A stretch of 64,000 nucleotides of DNA, from contig JAUFSD010000016.1 in the NCBI GenBank assembly GCA_033030425.1, forward strand, positions 248,001 to 312,000, written 5' to 3'. Below are positions 1 through 10,904 of the stretch, in pieces. A model generated the notes under the pieces. The model searched no databases, was not told the DNA's origin, and saw only the letters and a list, made by a program, of their open reading frames with translations. This DNA comes from Verpa conica. Lineage: Eukaryota; Ascomycota; Pezizomycetes; Pezizales; Morchellaceae. Made by a program: the position numbers and the translations under genes. How positions within the stretch are numbered: the first letter of the stretch is position 1; every line of letters starts with the position of its first letter.

Positions 1-183
1 GGGGCGGAACGGGAAAAAGCCAGTCCCAGCTATGCCCCTTAAGGCAAAAGCAGGGATCGCTCCAGCCTCTATGAGCGGCGTTTCACACCCAAGGATTATT
101 TTTTTTTCCCTCGTTCTCTGGCAGATGTGAACTGAAAACAGCCAAGACAATTCTCCCACCGACCCCGTTCAAAAACCCATCGC

Positions 184-236
184 CCTCCGCTACTCTCTCT
201 TCTTCTCCTTCTCCTTTCTCTTTCTCATCCATCCCA
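184..236 (+). promoter_or_regulatory. CT-rich promoter/leader tract of the ADP/ATP carrier gene
   Basis: A nearly pure pyrimidine tract (runs of tctcttcttctcc type) lies about 110-160 nt before the carrier ATG. Such CT-rich leaders are commonly found just before transcription starts of highly expressed filamentous-fungal genes. The role is inferred; no TATA box is obvious. Confidence 0.4.
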
Positions 237-343
237 CTATCCCCGCTCCTATCTCATTCAAAAAAATAGTAAAGAGTCGTTGATTCGATCTTTACCATCA
301 TTTCTCCTCTTTAGCATCACTCTCCCCTCGTATATTTGTCAAG

Positions 344-1854
344 ATGTCGACAGAAAAGAAGCAATCGGTAAGTTCCTGCAATTTCTCTTTTCTTTTCTTT
401 TTCAACCTAGCCGAGCCGAGATCGATCTCTGCGGTAGTGCTGGTAAAATGGTCTAGAAGACAAAACTTCAATTGATCCCCTACGGTCAAGTGGGGGATCA
501 TGTTATCGTTCAGAGATTCTTATCAGTACTGCTGCTGGTGGTTGCTGGGTCGGCGGGGGTGCATCGGTTTATCCGGTTGTGAGAAGAATTTTCCACTAAC
601 CATTGTTGGTTTAGACCTTCGTCGTCGATTTCTTGAGTATGTTTATCCCTCAGTACACCAATATCGAAAGAGCCCTTCTATTCCAAATCTTGAGGACATT
701 ACGCTTTAAATAAAATATCTACGCGAAGTTCAGATTGCTGACGTGTATTTTTTGGGTAACTACAGTGGGCGGTGTGTCCGCTGCTGTCTCTAAGACTGCT
801 GCTGCCCCCATCGAGCGTATTAAGCTTCTCATTCAAAACCAGGTTAGTACACCTTAAACTGATTTTTAGAATTTGATCCTAGCTATTCAGCCGTTATTTT
901 TCAGTGTTCTAACCTTATTTTTTTATATAGGATGAGATGATCAAGGCCGGTCGTCTTGACCGCAAGTACAACGGTATTATTGACTGCTTCAAGCGTACCA
1001 TGGCTGATGAGGGTAAGATCTAATAACTCCCCTGAAATTATATACTCGAGTTTCTAATATTTTGTACCAGGTACCGTCTCTCTGTGGCGTGGTAACACTG
1101 CCAACGTCATTCGTTACTTCCCTACACAAGCTTTGAACTTTGCTTTCCGTGACAAGTTCAAGGCGATGTTCGGATACAAGAAGGATCGTGATGGTTACGC
1201 AAAGTGGATGGCTGGTAACTTGGCATCTGGTGGTGCTGCTGGTGCCACTTCTCTCCTCTTCGTCTACTCCCTCGACTATGCCCGTACCCGTCTTGCCAAT
1301 GACGCCAAGTCCGCCAAGAAGGGTGGTGAGCGCCAGTTCAATGGTCTCATTGATGTCTATAAGAAGACTCTTGCCTCTGACGGTATCTCCGGTCTTTACC
1401 GTGGTTTCGGTCCTTCCGTTCTTGGAATTGTTGTTTACCGTGGTCTGTACTTCGGTATGTACGACTCGCTCAAGCCTGTTCTCCTTACCGGAAACCTTGA
1501 GGGCAACTTCTTGGCTTCTTTCGCTCTCGGTTGGGGTGTCACTACTGGTGCTGGTATCGCCTCTTACCCTCTCGACACTGTTCGTCGTCGTATGATGATG
1601 GTAAGTTCATAACCCCCTCATAGGAAAGTTTGATCATGTGCTCATAAAAACTATAGACTTCTGGTGAGGCCGTCAAGTACAAGTCTTCCTTTGATGCTTT
1701 CACCCAGATCGTCAAGGCCGAGGGTGTTAAGTCACTCTTCAAGGGTGCTGGTGCCAACATCCTCCGTGGTGTTGCCGGTGCTGGTGTCTTGTCCATCTAC
1801 GATCAAGTCCAACTTCTCATGTTCGGAAAGGCCTACAAGGGTGGTTCCGGTTAA
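344..1854 (+). CDS. AAC: Mitochondrial ADP/ATP carrier (adenine nucleotide translocase)
   Basis: Inner-membrane antiporter that exchanges matrix ATP for cytosolic ADP. Exons: 344-367, 615-636, 766-842, 931-1012, 1071-1600, 1657-1854, all phase-consistent. The product is about 310 aa with three mitochondrial carrier repeats of two membrane helices each. Diagnostic features are the N-terminal FLMGGVSAA segment, the first-repeat [23 protein letters not shown], the second-repeat [11 protein letters not shown] and above all RRRMMM at the end of exon 5, the signature of ADP/ATP carriers. The first exon codes only eight residues, as is common for fungal AAC genes. There is no cleavable presequence. 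A CT-rich leader precedes it, fitting strong expression. Length and every signature match the family, so the identification is secure. The small first and second exons are placed by splice logic. Confidence 0.96.
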
Positions 1855-2978
1855 GTGTATTGACCTTGTCGAAATAAAAATACCTCTTGGGGAGGTGGGA
1901 TAGCATGTAATATGAAGGCGTCAGGGATGGGCGCTTAGTGTTAATAGTTTAGGGGTGTGATGTCTTTCATACGTTTTATATACAAAAGTTTTGTGTGTTG
2001 CGTTTGGGTGAGATCTTCCTCTTTTTTCTGTTGGCATCTGGGCGAAGTCGATAGGGTTCTTAAAAAGACGGACGGGATAAAAATGGGGTTTCTTCACTAC
2101 TTCCTTGATTTCCTGTTTTTCTTCTGTTTGGTTCTTTGGTTAGGGTTTCTCTTTTTTGTCGTGTGAAAATATAGAGACCCTTTGTGCGGGTTACAACTAC
2201 TGTGAATTCCTTCTTGTCTTGAACATTATCATCGCCACTCAGTAATCTCGCAAACTGTGATCCTCTGACTCTTTGCCCTAGAATTGCAAGTGATTTCTTC
2301 AAGGCCGGCTTTTTAGAGCTTCGGATGAAGTTAACAAGATCGATCCCGAGGCTGTGGTTTCGCCTAAAAACAGGGAACATCCATGGATCGATCTCGCAAG
2401 CAGTATCAATAAACTGCTTTTTCTTAATTACCGTGGTTTGTAAAGGCGGGGATCGGTGCCCCTTTTTATTCCTGTTCAACCGGCCGCCCGTTTTGAGATG
2501 AGGTGGTAGTGTGGCTAGTTTATGCGCCAAGCCAAGTGTATGGTTTATACGCCCTATGCAGGTTGAAGGCTGTGGATAAGTCTAAATGATATCTATGACC
2601 GGAGGAATAGGCCTCAAACGTCATACTGCTTGACGAGCTTAAAGGCCTTACATATATTGCTATATAACTAAGGCTTGCTTCCAGCATAAAACATTGGATG
2701 TGAGCAAGAGCTGAACGTACGGGTTGATTGGCTGTATACTATGGTAATATATGTTAGTGCCTATAGGTTTGATGTATTAATGGATTCTTCTATCGTCCCC
2801 TTACTCATTTCCATTAATGGTTAGGTTACTAGAATGGTTATCCTATTCTTTGTTTTAGGGTGTTTTCTCTAATGTAAATTCTGATAGTGTAGTATACGTA
2901 TTTAATTAGTTGGTATATTTAGCGTATACTCAATACACCCGAGCGTAAAGAACGCTAATATAACATGTCTTGTATGGT

Positions 2979-3128
2979 CGAGTGATATACTATGAAGGCA
3001 AATAAGTAAAGACACATTACAGCACATGTGATCTAGTTGAATTATATATATATAATAGTAAAAGAAACTACCACCTTTCTATTGAGCGGTATCTTGTGAA
3101 TATTAATAGGTTCTTGGCATATCACTCG
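2979..3128. repeat. 150-bp segment bounded by a 10-bp inverted repeat
   Basis: CGAGTGATAT at 2979-2988 and its exact reverse complement ATATCACTCG at 3119-3128 bound a 150-bp AT-rich segment. Size and shape resemble a MITE remnant. The same octamer core recurs elsewhere in the window as single copies. No target-site duplication is evident. Confidence 0.35.
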
Positions 3129-3151
3129 GTCTGGTGAAAGCAGGGAATGAG

Positions 3152-3187
3152 TGAATGAATTAATTATAAGTACATAGAGCCCAAGGG
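3152..3187 (+). repeat. Dispersed repeat, copy 1
   Basis: 36 nt that match the reverse complement of 6701-6736 at 33 of 36 positions (shared core TACATRGAGCCCAAGGG). This is evidence of an old dispersed repeat of unknown full length. Confidence 0.55.
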
Positions 3188-4751
3188 GGGTGAGAACATG
3201 GCTTCTTGAGGCATACTATCTACATTAGGTATAGCGTGGGTATTATGAAGCTATATAGGTTGACTTGTTATTGGGCTTGGCTAGATCTCAATAGACAATC
3301 TGAATGATCAAGCCTTTAGGGCTATTTTGGAATGCGCATTCTATATATAAAGAGAATAATAGAGACACTCGGTATGCTTTCTTTTATCTCTAGCCAATGC
3401 ACTAGCAGTAGACATTACCTTTACTTTTATCTTCAATAGAGCTAGAGACTCCCACTTTTATCTGATTATAAATTTAGTGTTCCTCCGGGCCTGAAGCCCC
3501 ATTCACGTAAACCTACATGTACCTAAAATAAAAGCAGAAAATTTTATTTCATGCATCCTAATGAATAACAGCTGCCTTCCTTGCATAATGCTTCCCAATA
3601 ATAGTAGTAAGCAACACCCCCTTACACATGCAAACCAAGCTCCTTACACCACGAAAAGTCCCATCTCAAAGACTCTTTAAGTTCTCCGGAGTAGTGATGA
3701 AATTGAGCGATGGGTCATTATAATTAATAATAAGAGTGGTGGTGGAAGCCCTTGATCTAGTGGTTCTCGCCTGTTCAGAAATGAGAAATTGTATAGCTGT
3801 GGAGTTGCGGTGTCCTCTGGGTGAGCCGCTTTCGCCCCAGTTAGTATAGGGTAATAAACTAGGGGCAACGATTATGTACCTGGCTTTTTGATCCGACCAG
3901 AAGGCACGAAAAAGATCTTTTAAGCCGCAGAGTGACATTGGTGATCTTGAGTTTGGGTAAGATACTGTGGATTGCGTGTAGGGTGTTTTTCTTAATAGAG
4001 AATTGAGATTACATGAAAGGAAAAACAACAAAAATACGGTAGAGGTATATATGTAGGCAGCGGTAGGGACTCTGAAAAATAGTTGCTCGTGATTAGGTGG
4101 CTCTAGGCAACTACAATGAGGATTAAAGCCATTGCAACCCAAGGTTTCTTGAAGGTCAAGAGAGCCTATGATATCTAGGGCGGCTCATAGCTTTCTATTA
4201 GAGTACTATCCTTACAGTATATTGCTTGGGAATCCATGAAATCTTGTTTATATGCTACGAATGTGTTCTATAAGGTCTAGTATTAAGATATAAATCAAAA
4301 CGTCTACTCTATAAAGAATACTATGTAGACCTATAGAGCCCTGGAAATGGATTTGTATGCTGTACAGAACCAAGACTGCAAATATGCGGGCGTCCCAAGC
4401 TATATAGTTATTGAGAGGTTACGAGTAGAGACATAGGTGGCATTATATGTGGGAGGAAACCATGCACTAGAGTCCATAAAAGTACTTATATGATTTTTCT
4501 ATGCTAGACTTTACTGGGTTTTCTGATTCTGGGGAGATTACGGTAGGAAAAATATTTGTGTGAAAATCCTAGCAAATCTGTTATTCGATCTTTGTTTCTA
4601 ATGGTGGTGGTTTGTGGATATGTACGTTAGTGTATAAGGCTGACATTTGTAGTGGCCATGCGTGCATGATGATTGTGGCTCGAAATAACTACATGTACTC
4701 ATCTGCAGAACCTCTGAATTCTCCACAAAACTCACCTATCCATCTAAACAA

Positions 4752-5375
4752 ATGCAGAATCACTTTATCGATGGAGTTCTCGTCCACCGTGAGACCACTG
4801 AAGGTTTCTTCCACTACACCCATTATCCTCTCCCCAAAACTGCCCTCCAGCCCGGTCGCTCCTCCATCTGCATCCCTTACCTTGATCATATCCTCGCTCT
4901 CCGTATCTTCTACACCTGCATCCCCTCATCATTAGAAACGACCCGCGACCTAGCTCTTAGTAAAGAATATTTCTTCGGGTACTGGTCATTCCCAGATGAG
5001 AGGAAATACACAGCAGATCCTGCAATGGAATCTATGGTTATCTATCGAGACGACTACAAGCCATTACACCCAAAACAGATAGAAGCCCTCTATAGCTTCT
5101 GCTGCAATCTTCTCTATACACTCACACCCCCGATCGTTCTGGAATATGAGCATGTTAATAATCACGGGAAAGCCGCTTTGAGGCTCTGGTTTGATTATAT
5201 GTTCCCTTCTTTTAGAGATACTCCTGATGAGCGGTTTGAAGAGTTTTCAGTGACGTTAAATGAGCTCTGGAACGGCTACTTCACAGTTAATAATTTCAAC
5301 GCATTCTTCGAGAAGTATAGATATGAGCGGTTATTGGAAGGTTTTGAAGAGTGGAGAGTGGTTAAGCCACTGTGA
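4752..5375 (+). CDS. Orphan protein, paralogue of the gene at 17.9-18.6 kb
   Basis: A single-exon frame of 207 codons. I do not recognise a named domain. Reality as a gene is supported by a clear paralogue in the same window (17945-18607, minus strand). Both share in order a hydrophobic start with DGV/NGV, SLQPG or ALQPG, CIP, LRI-YT, FFGYW, a FRDD/YRDD-KPLHPKQ block, and FNA-FE-RY-LLEG/GG-E-WR near the C-terminus. No signal peptide or membrane helix is visible, so it is probably a soluble intracellular protein. ATG 4752 is chosen because it aligns with the N-terminus of the paralogue. It sits in a lineage-specific stretch next to small secreted protein genes. Function unknown. Confidence 0.7.
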   Translation: MQNHFIDGVLVHRETTEGFFHYTHYPLPKTALQPGRSSICIPYLDHILALRIFYTCIPSSLETTRDLALSKEYFFGYWSFPDERKYTADPAMESMVIYRDDYKPLHPKQIEALYSFCCNLLYTLTPPIVLEYEHVNNHGKAALRLWFDYMFPSFRDTPDERFEEFSVTLNELWNGYFTVNNFNAFFEKYRYERLLEGFEEWRVVKPL

Positions 5376-5532
5376 TGCTTTTAATACTGACTTGGAGATT
5401 GTAGAACTTGGGTTAGAAGAATATATTTATTTGATTGTCATCAATCACTCTTAGATATTTATTAGCGGTTCATTCACGAAGATCATGCATGCGAGTATAA
5501 GTTATTAACACTATTACCCGTGAAAAAAATAG

Positions 5533-5540
5533 ATCACTCG
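5533..5540 (+). repeat. Copy of the ATCACTCG intergenic octamer
   Basis: One of 14 exact copies seen on either strand of this window, all outside coding sequence (the full list is in the findings). This one lies 110 nt beyond the stop of the secreted-protein gene at 5651-6061. Confidence 0.6.
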
Positions 5541-5650
5541 GAAAAACAAAATTCGAACTTGGGTGGAGCCCACAAAAACTATACAAAATGAAAAATCGCT
5601 CACTATATAACCCCAGTACACTATCTACCTAATATCATACATAAATACTC

Positions 5651-6061
5651 TTATTTATGCAAAACAATGACTATATTCGATTTCTCAACCTTATACTTTC
5701 CTCCCGCAAGATGACCCGAGTGGCAGTCGTCCCAAATCTTCTCCACAATATCCGCTGCGTCTCCACACTTAATACTCTTATCGTACGGGCCGCAAATCGA
5801 TATCTTTGCCCCTATATTCTGTGAGATAATTGTACAGCCGTGTGCATTAATGAAGGAATAAACTTCCTGTTTGCAACTTGTATCCTTTTTGTTGTCTGCA
5901 CGGAGGTAGTCTATGGCGAGGAAGATATCACTGCCTGTTGGGGAGCCTTCAGAGGTCTCACAGGTGGCCCTGCCAATCACTTCACGCGAGTTGAGGGCAG
6001 GGGTAGCAAGTGTATGAGTGTTGAGGACGAGAAGAAAGCTTGATATTAAGAACTTGAGCAT
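5651..6061 (-). CDS. Small secreted cysteine-rich protein, copy A
   Basis: 136 codons on the minus strand with no intron. The N-terminus is a classical signal peptide: MLKF followed by a hydrophobic stretch to about residue 19, then ATPAL. The mature part of about 117 residues has six cysteines in the contexts TCETSEGSP, TSCK, GCTI, SICGPYD, KCGDA and DDCHS, ending in a beta-like VIVLHK tail. Every one of these cysteines is conserved in the neighbour at 6950-7360, and so are the GSP-DI--AID-L, AKIS-CGP-D and AGG blocks. The fold is presumably held by three disulfides. I know similar uncharacterised secreted fungal proteins but no function. An effector, antimicrobial or wall-associated role would be inference. 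Confidence 0.78.
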   Translation of the reverse strand: MLKFLISSFLLVLNTHTLATPALNSREVIGRATCETSEGSPTGSDIFLAIDYLRADNKKDTSCKQEVYSFINAHGCTIISQNIGAKISICGPYDKSIKCGDAADIVEKIWDDCHSGHLAGGKYKVEKSNIVIVLHK

Positions 6062-6949
6062 AGTGGATTGTTTATGGCGTTTAAACTTTTCCTTTTAATT
6101 TACTTTTAGAAGAGTATGTGGTGCTGACTTTTGTAGATATTTGAGACTGAAGTTACCTTGTCACAGGACAGGGAACCCAATTTATACCCATCCTGAATAT
6201 GAATGTGAATAGAATAGGAGTAGGAGTAATATTGAATACTTAGGTTTCTGCTTGCCTGCTAACTCTATTCTCTTTTAATCGTTATGTTTAGCAAAAACTA
6301 AGATTTAATGACTAAACAAGAGAATAAATACTATACACTACTATGAATACTATTGATTAGGCGAATCCTGCAGCACGAGCTAGACAGACCGAATCAGTCG
6401 ATCACTCTAGAAGACATTCTTTATCCTACCAATCCAAAGAAATGGATGTGGGGAGCCCTGATGTGGAGAGAGTTCAACAGAAGAGTAAAGCGAGGCGAAG
6501 AGAGAGGAGAGGCAGAGTGAGTGAAGATGGGGAAAGAGACAGAGAAGATTGGTGGGGATGGGGAGACATGTGGGAAGAAGAGGCGAGCAATGAGCAGACA
6601 GTCGCAGAGGTTCTGTGAGGTTACTATTTTTAAGTTTATTAATCTTTTCTTTTCTTTATTTTTATTGTTAGTTTGATGCAAGTCAGTGCGAGTGCCTTAG
6701 CCCTTGGGCTCCATGTACTTATGGTTAATTCATTCATTCATACTATTGATTAGGCTGATTACTGGCTAGACAATACTTCGATCACGGTAATCACATCGAA
6801 TTACTCGAAAGAAATGGAAATTGACTCTTGGGTGAAACCTGCACACAAGTTATCTATTAAACTAATAAAAAAATAAAGTACATCCCTTATAAACATGCCT
6901 AACCCCTAAATACACCTTAAATACACCTGCAAATAACTCCAAAAACACC
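6062..6949. other. Spacer between the two secreted-protein paralogues, with repeats
   Basis: 888 bp without a credible gene; the frame at 6421-6681(-) is low-complexity. It contains an exact 16-nt direct repeat, ATACTATTGATTAGGC, at 6347-6362 and 6740-6755, a purine-rich block at 6480-6580, and a copy of the dispersed repeat at 6701-6736. These repeats probably reflect the duplication history of the gene pair. Confidence 0.5.
6701..6736 (-). repeat. Dispersed repeat, copy 2
   Basis: The reverse complement of these 36 nt matches 3152-3187 at 33 of 36 positions. It lies downstream of secreted-protein copy B. Confidence 0.55.
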
Positions 6950-7360
6950 CTACTTGTGCACTACAAGAGTCGAATCCGTACCCTGGAAAGCAAACGTCCC
7001 TCCCGCAACTTCATTCGAGTTGCAACCATTCCAAACCTTCAATCCAGCCTCAGACAAATCCGCACACTCGATCTTCGAATCGAACGGGCCACAGAGGGAT
7101 ATTTTTGCTTCCCTGACCTCCGAGACCACTCTGCAACCCGAGCCTGACCTTGAAGGCCCTGTTAAGCTGCATATTTGACCGGCGGTTGCCGCATCAATGA
7201 GCCTGTCGATTGCATCGATGATATCCCAGTGGGGCGGAGATCCTGAAGATGTTTCGCATTTGAGGGTTCCAGTGACTGCGCGTGGGGCGAGAATTATAGG
7301 TGTGCAGAGTGTAGAGGTAATAAAGGATAAAATGAAAATTATCAAGAACTGGTTGAACAT
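6950..7360 (-). CDS. Small secreted cysteine-rich protein, copy B
   Basis: 136 codons on the minus strand, the same length as copy A and in tandem with it. The signal peptide is MFNQF followed by a hydrophobic stretch ending near STLCTP, residues 1-20. The mature part keeps all six cysteines of copy A (KCETSSGSP, QICSL, GCRVV, SLCGPFD, ECADL, NGCNS), the AKISLCGPFD core and the final VVHK. Central loops differ strongly, so the duplication is not recent or is under diversifying change. On the sense strand a run of 19 T residues ends six nt before the ATG, which may affect expression. Secreted; function unknown. Confidence 0.8.
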   Translation of the reverse strand: MFNQFLIIFILSFITSTLCTPIILAPRAVTGTLKCETSSGSPPHWDIIDAIDRLIDAATAGQICSLTGPSRSGSGCRVVSEVREAKISLCGPFDSKIECADLSEAGLKVWNGCNSNEVAGGTFAFQGTDSTLVVHK

Positions 7361-10300
7361 GGTTTAAAAAAAAAAAAAAAAAAATCCGAATTTGAGGTTT
7401 TTTTTATCTTTTTTATCTTTTTCTTTTTTGGAGGGTAATGTTTATGATCGATAGTTTGCCTAGCTAGGTAGGCGGAAGAAAGCGGACTTTATACTCCATT
7501 GAAAGGTTAGATAGAATGGTGACGGTAGCGCGAGACATTCAAGAGGGATGGCTTTCTTCTTCCCCCCCACTGTACGTACCCCCTGTTTCATTCTCTTTTT
7601 TAGTGGAGAACGCCAAGACGTGTTTGGCATCTATTGGATATCAATCAATATTAACTTTAACACACTCCCCCCGTTGCGATGAGTACCCGTGCGTGCGCGT
7701 ATCAAGCGGGTAGATTGGAGATGATAGGGGGTTAGATATCGCACTATGTAGTCGCATTTACATCCTTTCATATTACGACTTCATTTTAATATCTATATTT
7801 AATCTTTTTTTTGTCAGAAGCCCATTTATTAGGTGGTACGTGCAGCAGCAACATTTAAAAAACCACACAAGAGATTGACAGAGCTACATATAATTTAACT
7901 GTCGCATCAATTACGAACTCTGTCTGGGTTTTGTTCTATTGTTGAACATTAAATTTCTGCCCTTATCGGGCTTAGACTTAGCACCTTAATGCAGCGTTTT
8001 TAATAACTTATTCAGAGAAGCGCCTATGAAACATGTCTCAAGCAACGACAAACATACGACTGATGACGAAAAAAAAGAGCCCGTATTCTACAAGAAAGAA
8101 AGAAAGAAAGAAAAAACAGACATAAACTACGATTGGTATGATAAAATATTTTTTCTGATCGACTCCCTTACGTATACCTCCTGTAAGTTAAACCCGAGCG
8201 CGAGGAGGGGGTTCAAAAGTAGATAACTTTTCCGTATATGTGCACGTGTATGTGTGTGGCGGTTATTTTATTTTTCATTCCCCCCTCCCTCTCTCTCTCT
8301 CTCGTGTTCCATGTGCAAATTTTTTTTTTTTCTTGCCAAGAAAAAAATAAAAGGGGGAGGGTTATGATTATTGATCATCGATAAACTACTTGATTAGCAC
8401 TTTTTATGATGCCATAAGTGCTATTCTTTTATATAGTAGGTTACGTTTCTTCTATGATCAGAGAGAGGAATTAACAGATCGGACCTTTTATTTTTATTAG
8501 CGAAATCTGTATTCATCCTTCCGCCTCTGGTGTTTTGTTTATAATTTTTATATGAGTTTAGGTAGGCAGCTATAGTTAGGCCAAACACTCATACCGTCAA
8601 GTAATTACATATAGTTATAAACATTTACTTGCGAATTATGTATGATTCTGGTGATCGCTATTTATAATACTTGGGTTAACAGGGTAAGAAGGAGTATGGG
8701 AGTATTAGGGCCCGCGGCAGAGGCTCATAGATGTTAGGGGGAACAAAGGAGGTGATAGTATGCGGTTGGATGTAGACTATAGGCCGGGTAACTGTTGTAA
8801 AGGCCTGGTTAAGCCGGGCTAGATAAACATATAGTGGTAGGTTATAAGTAGATGTACTTATGGCGGAGGAAAGAATAGGGAGGGCGTTACGCTATGCATA
8901 AGATCTCTTGCTAGTATTAGAAGCCGGGGTTTGGGAAGATAGTAGGATAAGCGCCGTGTTTTACTACGGCTGTTAATGCTTGGTTATTGGTGGAGTTATG
9001 TCTAATCATATAACATCACTCGGAAGGAGGGCTGTTGGAGGATATGGTTGAGTTGGTGTAGTGTAGTACAAGCATGTTTGAGCCTATAAATGCAGGAGAC
9101 TTGTTTTATTGGAGCGCATATACAGCAAGGCTGTAGAATAGAGAAGCACCTGAGCTAGGCCTTCTTAAGAAAGTAATATATTCGCAGGCTATTTATTTAT
9201 CCCACTAGAAGAGGTAGATATTGAGTGGAGAAGATCCACTTGATTGATACTATATATTCTCTCAGTCTCACTATGGATACCTACTTATAGAGCTGTTTGG
9301 TCGAACTCCTTCCGTACCCTCTGGCCTTACCTGCACGCTGCCCCACTAGAGGGAATACGAGGTCTTTGCTAGAAACGCACATAAGCCGCCCGTTAACAAA
9401 TCTAATTGCCAAACGTAAATTGATACCCTCACCCCGATATGCAGCACCAGTGTGCAACCGCCATCAAGTGGACAGAGCACTGTAACTATGTAAGCGGAAA
9501 GTGATACCTTGATATCAAAAGATAAGCAGATTAGTTCATCCGCGGCTTTTAATATACGAGGCTGCCGTTTTTGAACTGCTTCGCCCAAGAGGGCAATAGA
9601 TCTGTAAACCTCCCAAAACATCAGAAAAGAAAGTATCCAACATTACAACCGGTTTCAGTACCTCTCTGAGGAGCCTCTTAGCCAATGAGCATCTACCTGT
9701 GAGAGTCTACTTTTCCGACTTCAAACCTGAGGGCTTGGGTATAGTACTCGATGACACAAACAGAATCATCTCGACTTTCAGAGTATCCAGCCTTTCTGCA
9801 CGTGCTAATATTAGGAAGCGTACATAAAAGACAAACTGCTGCAATAAATCAGACGGATACGGACTTCTGAGTAAGGACCGGCCGGCCCAATAGAAGCAGA
9901 AACATCTCTATACGGGGCAATCATTTCCTCCAACTCTCCCCGCACTAGGAATACTTACTTCTTTGGGGGGGGGGGGTACGAGTAGGTGCTGGAACAATAA
10001 GAAAAAAAGAGTTAAACGAATCGAGCGATTCAACGTGTGTGTATGTGTGTGTGGTGTCAACCCCGCACTCTTTCCCAGGTTACCCTCCGCCTTGGTCTGA
10101 TGATCAAACCTACCCTATCATTCATTCTCCACAAGTCTTTTCTTCACTCTGTTTCTATCTATTGGGTGTAAACGGTTTCGTCGGTAAGGTAAGGGCGGTG
10201 AGGCTCATCTCGGGGGGAGGAGTACATAAGCAAACAAGCGAGCAGAAGGCGTTGATGTGGGTTGGCAGGGTGCAAGTAACATGGTTGTACTGGTGACTGT

Positions 10301-10904
10301 GGAGTACATACATGGCGGATGCAAGGGTCCTCTTTCCGAACACGCTATCACGGGTTTTCTTTTTGTTGGGGTATGGGGGGGGAGAGTAATAAGGGATCAC
10401 TTTGAGTATATGTACTCGATGGTATTCTACATATCAATGTCTGTTTTGTGGGACGAGTGCAGTAGATGATCGGATCGAGTGGAGTGACAGAGACGGTTCA
10501 CGGTCGATTCACGTGCAAAAGCCGTGTTGTCTCACACCTCAGGGGTTTGCTTCACACACACCGGTTTGTTTGATCATTCTGGAGATGGGCAGGAAATGCT
10601 GAATTGTTGAGTGAAGAAGTCTCACAATTCTATATTCTACATGCGTACATAGCCTGGCCTTTCCTCTTCCTGCCAGTTTCTTCCAGAAGAGGAGCGAAGA
10701 GAAGGGTCATCACGCTGCATACACGTCCCTCCCCCCCCCGAGCTGAGGGCACACCACCTAACACTGTGTCCACCACAGTCTTCCTCCTAACCCCATAACT
10801 CTCCCCCCCCACAAATAACACAAAGATCCCTATTACTACTCTTTGAAAGTCCCCAGTACTTGCACAGAATACTTCTCAGATATATACACACACTCATATA
10901 TAAA
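7361..10904. other. Gene-poor intergenic region, 3.5 kb
   Basis: No gene I can support. It holds the A19 tract next to the copy B start, GAAA microsatellite sequence near 8091-8112, a CT/T-rich block at 8280-8335, a G12 run at 9965-9976 and an ATCACTCG octamer at 9015-9022. The minus strand at 9490-9620 reads as a short protein-like stretch interrupted outside that interval. It could be a gene relic but is too short to name. Confidence 0.45.

Larger units (their letters stand above)
1855..4751. other. AT-rich intergenic region, 2.9 kb
   Basis: No convincing gene. Open frames at 2060-2530(-) and 3666-4142(-) have no recognisable motif and low-complexity composition. The stretch holds an inverted pair of the CGAGTGATAT/ATATCACTCG motif (2979-2988 and 3119-3128) and one copy of a dispersed repeat (3152-3187), so part of it is probably decayed mobile-element sequence. 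Confidence 0.5.

Noticed and set aside
2060..2530. 156-codon minus-strand frame after the ADP/ATP carrier gene
   Set aside because: It overlaps the likely 3' UTR of the carrier, has no motif or plausible domain, and lies in skewed composition.
3666..4142. 158-codon minus-strand frame
   Set aside because: Low-complexity, no recognisable domain, and a second overlapping frame of equal quality.
9346..9621. Minus-strand frame of 91 codons
   Set aside because: About 40 residues look protein-like, but stops and frame changes surround it. At most an unidentifiable relic.
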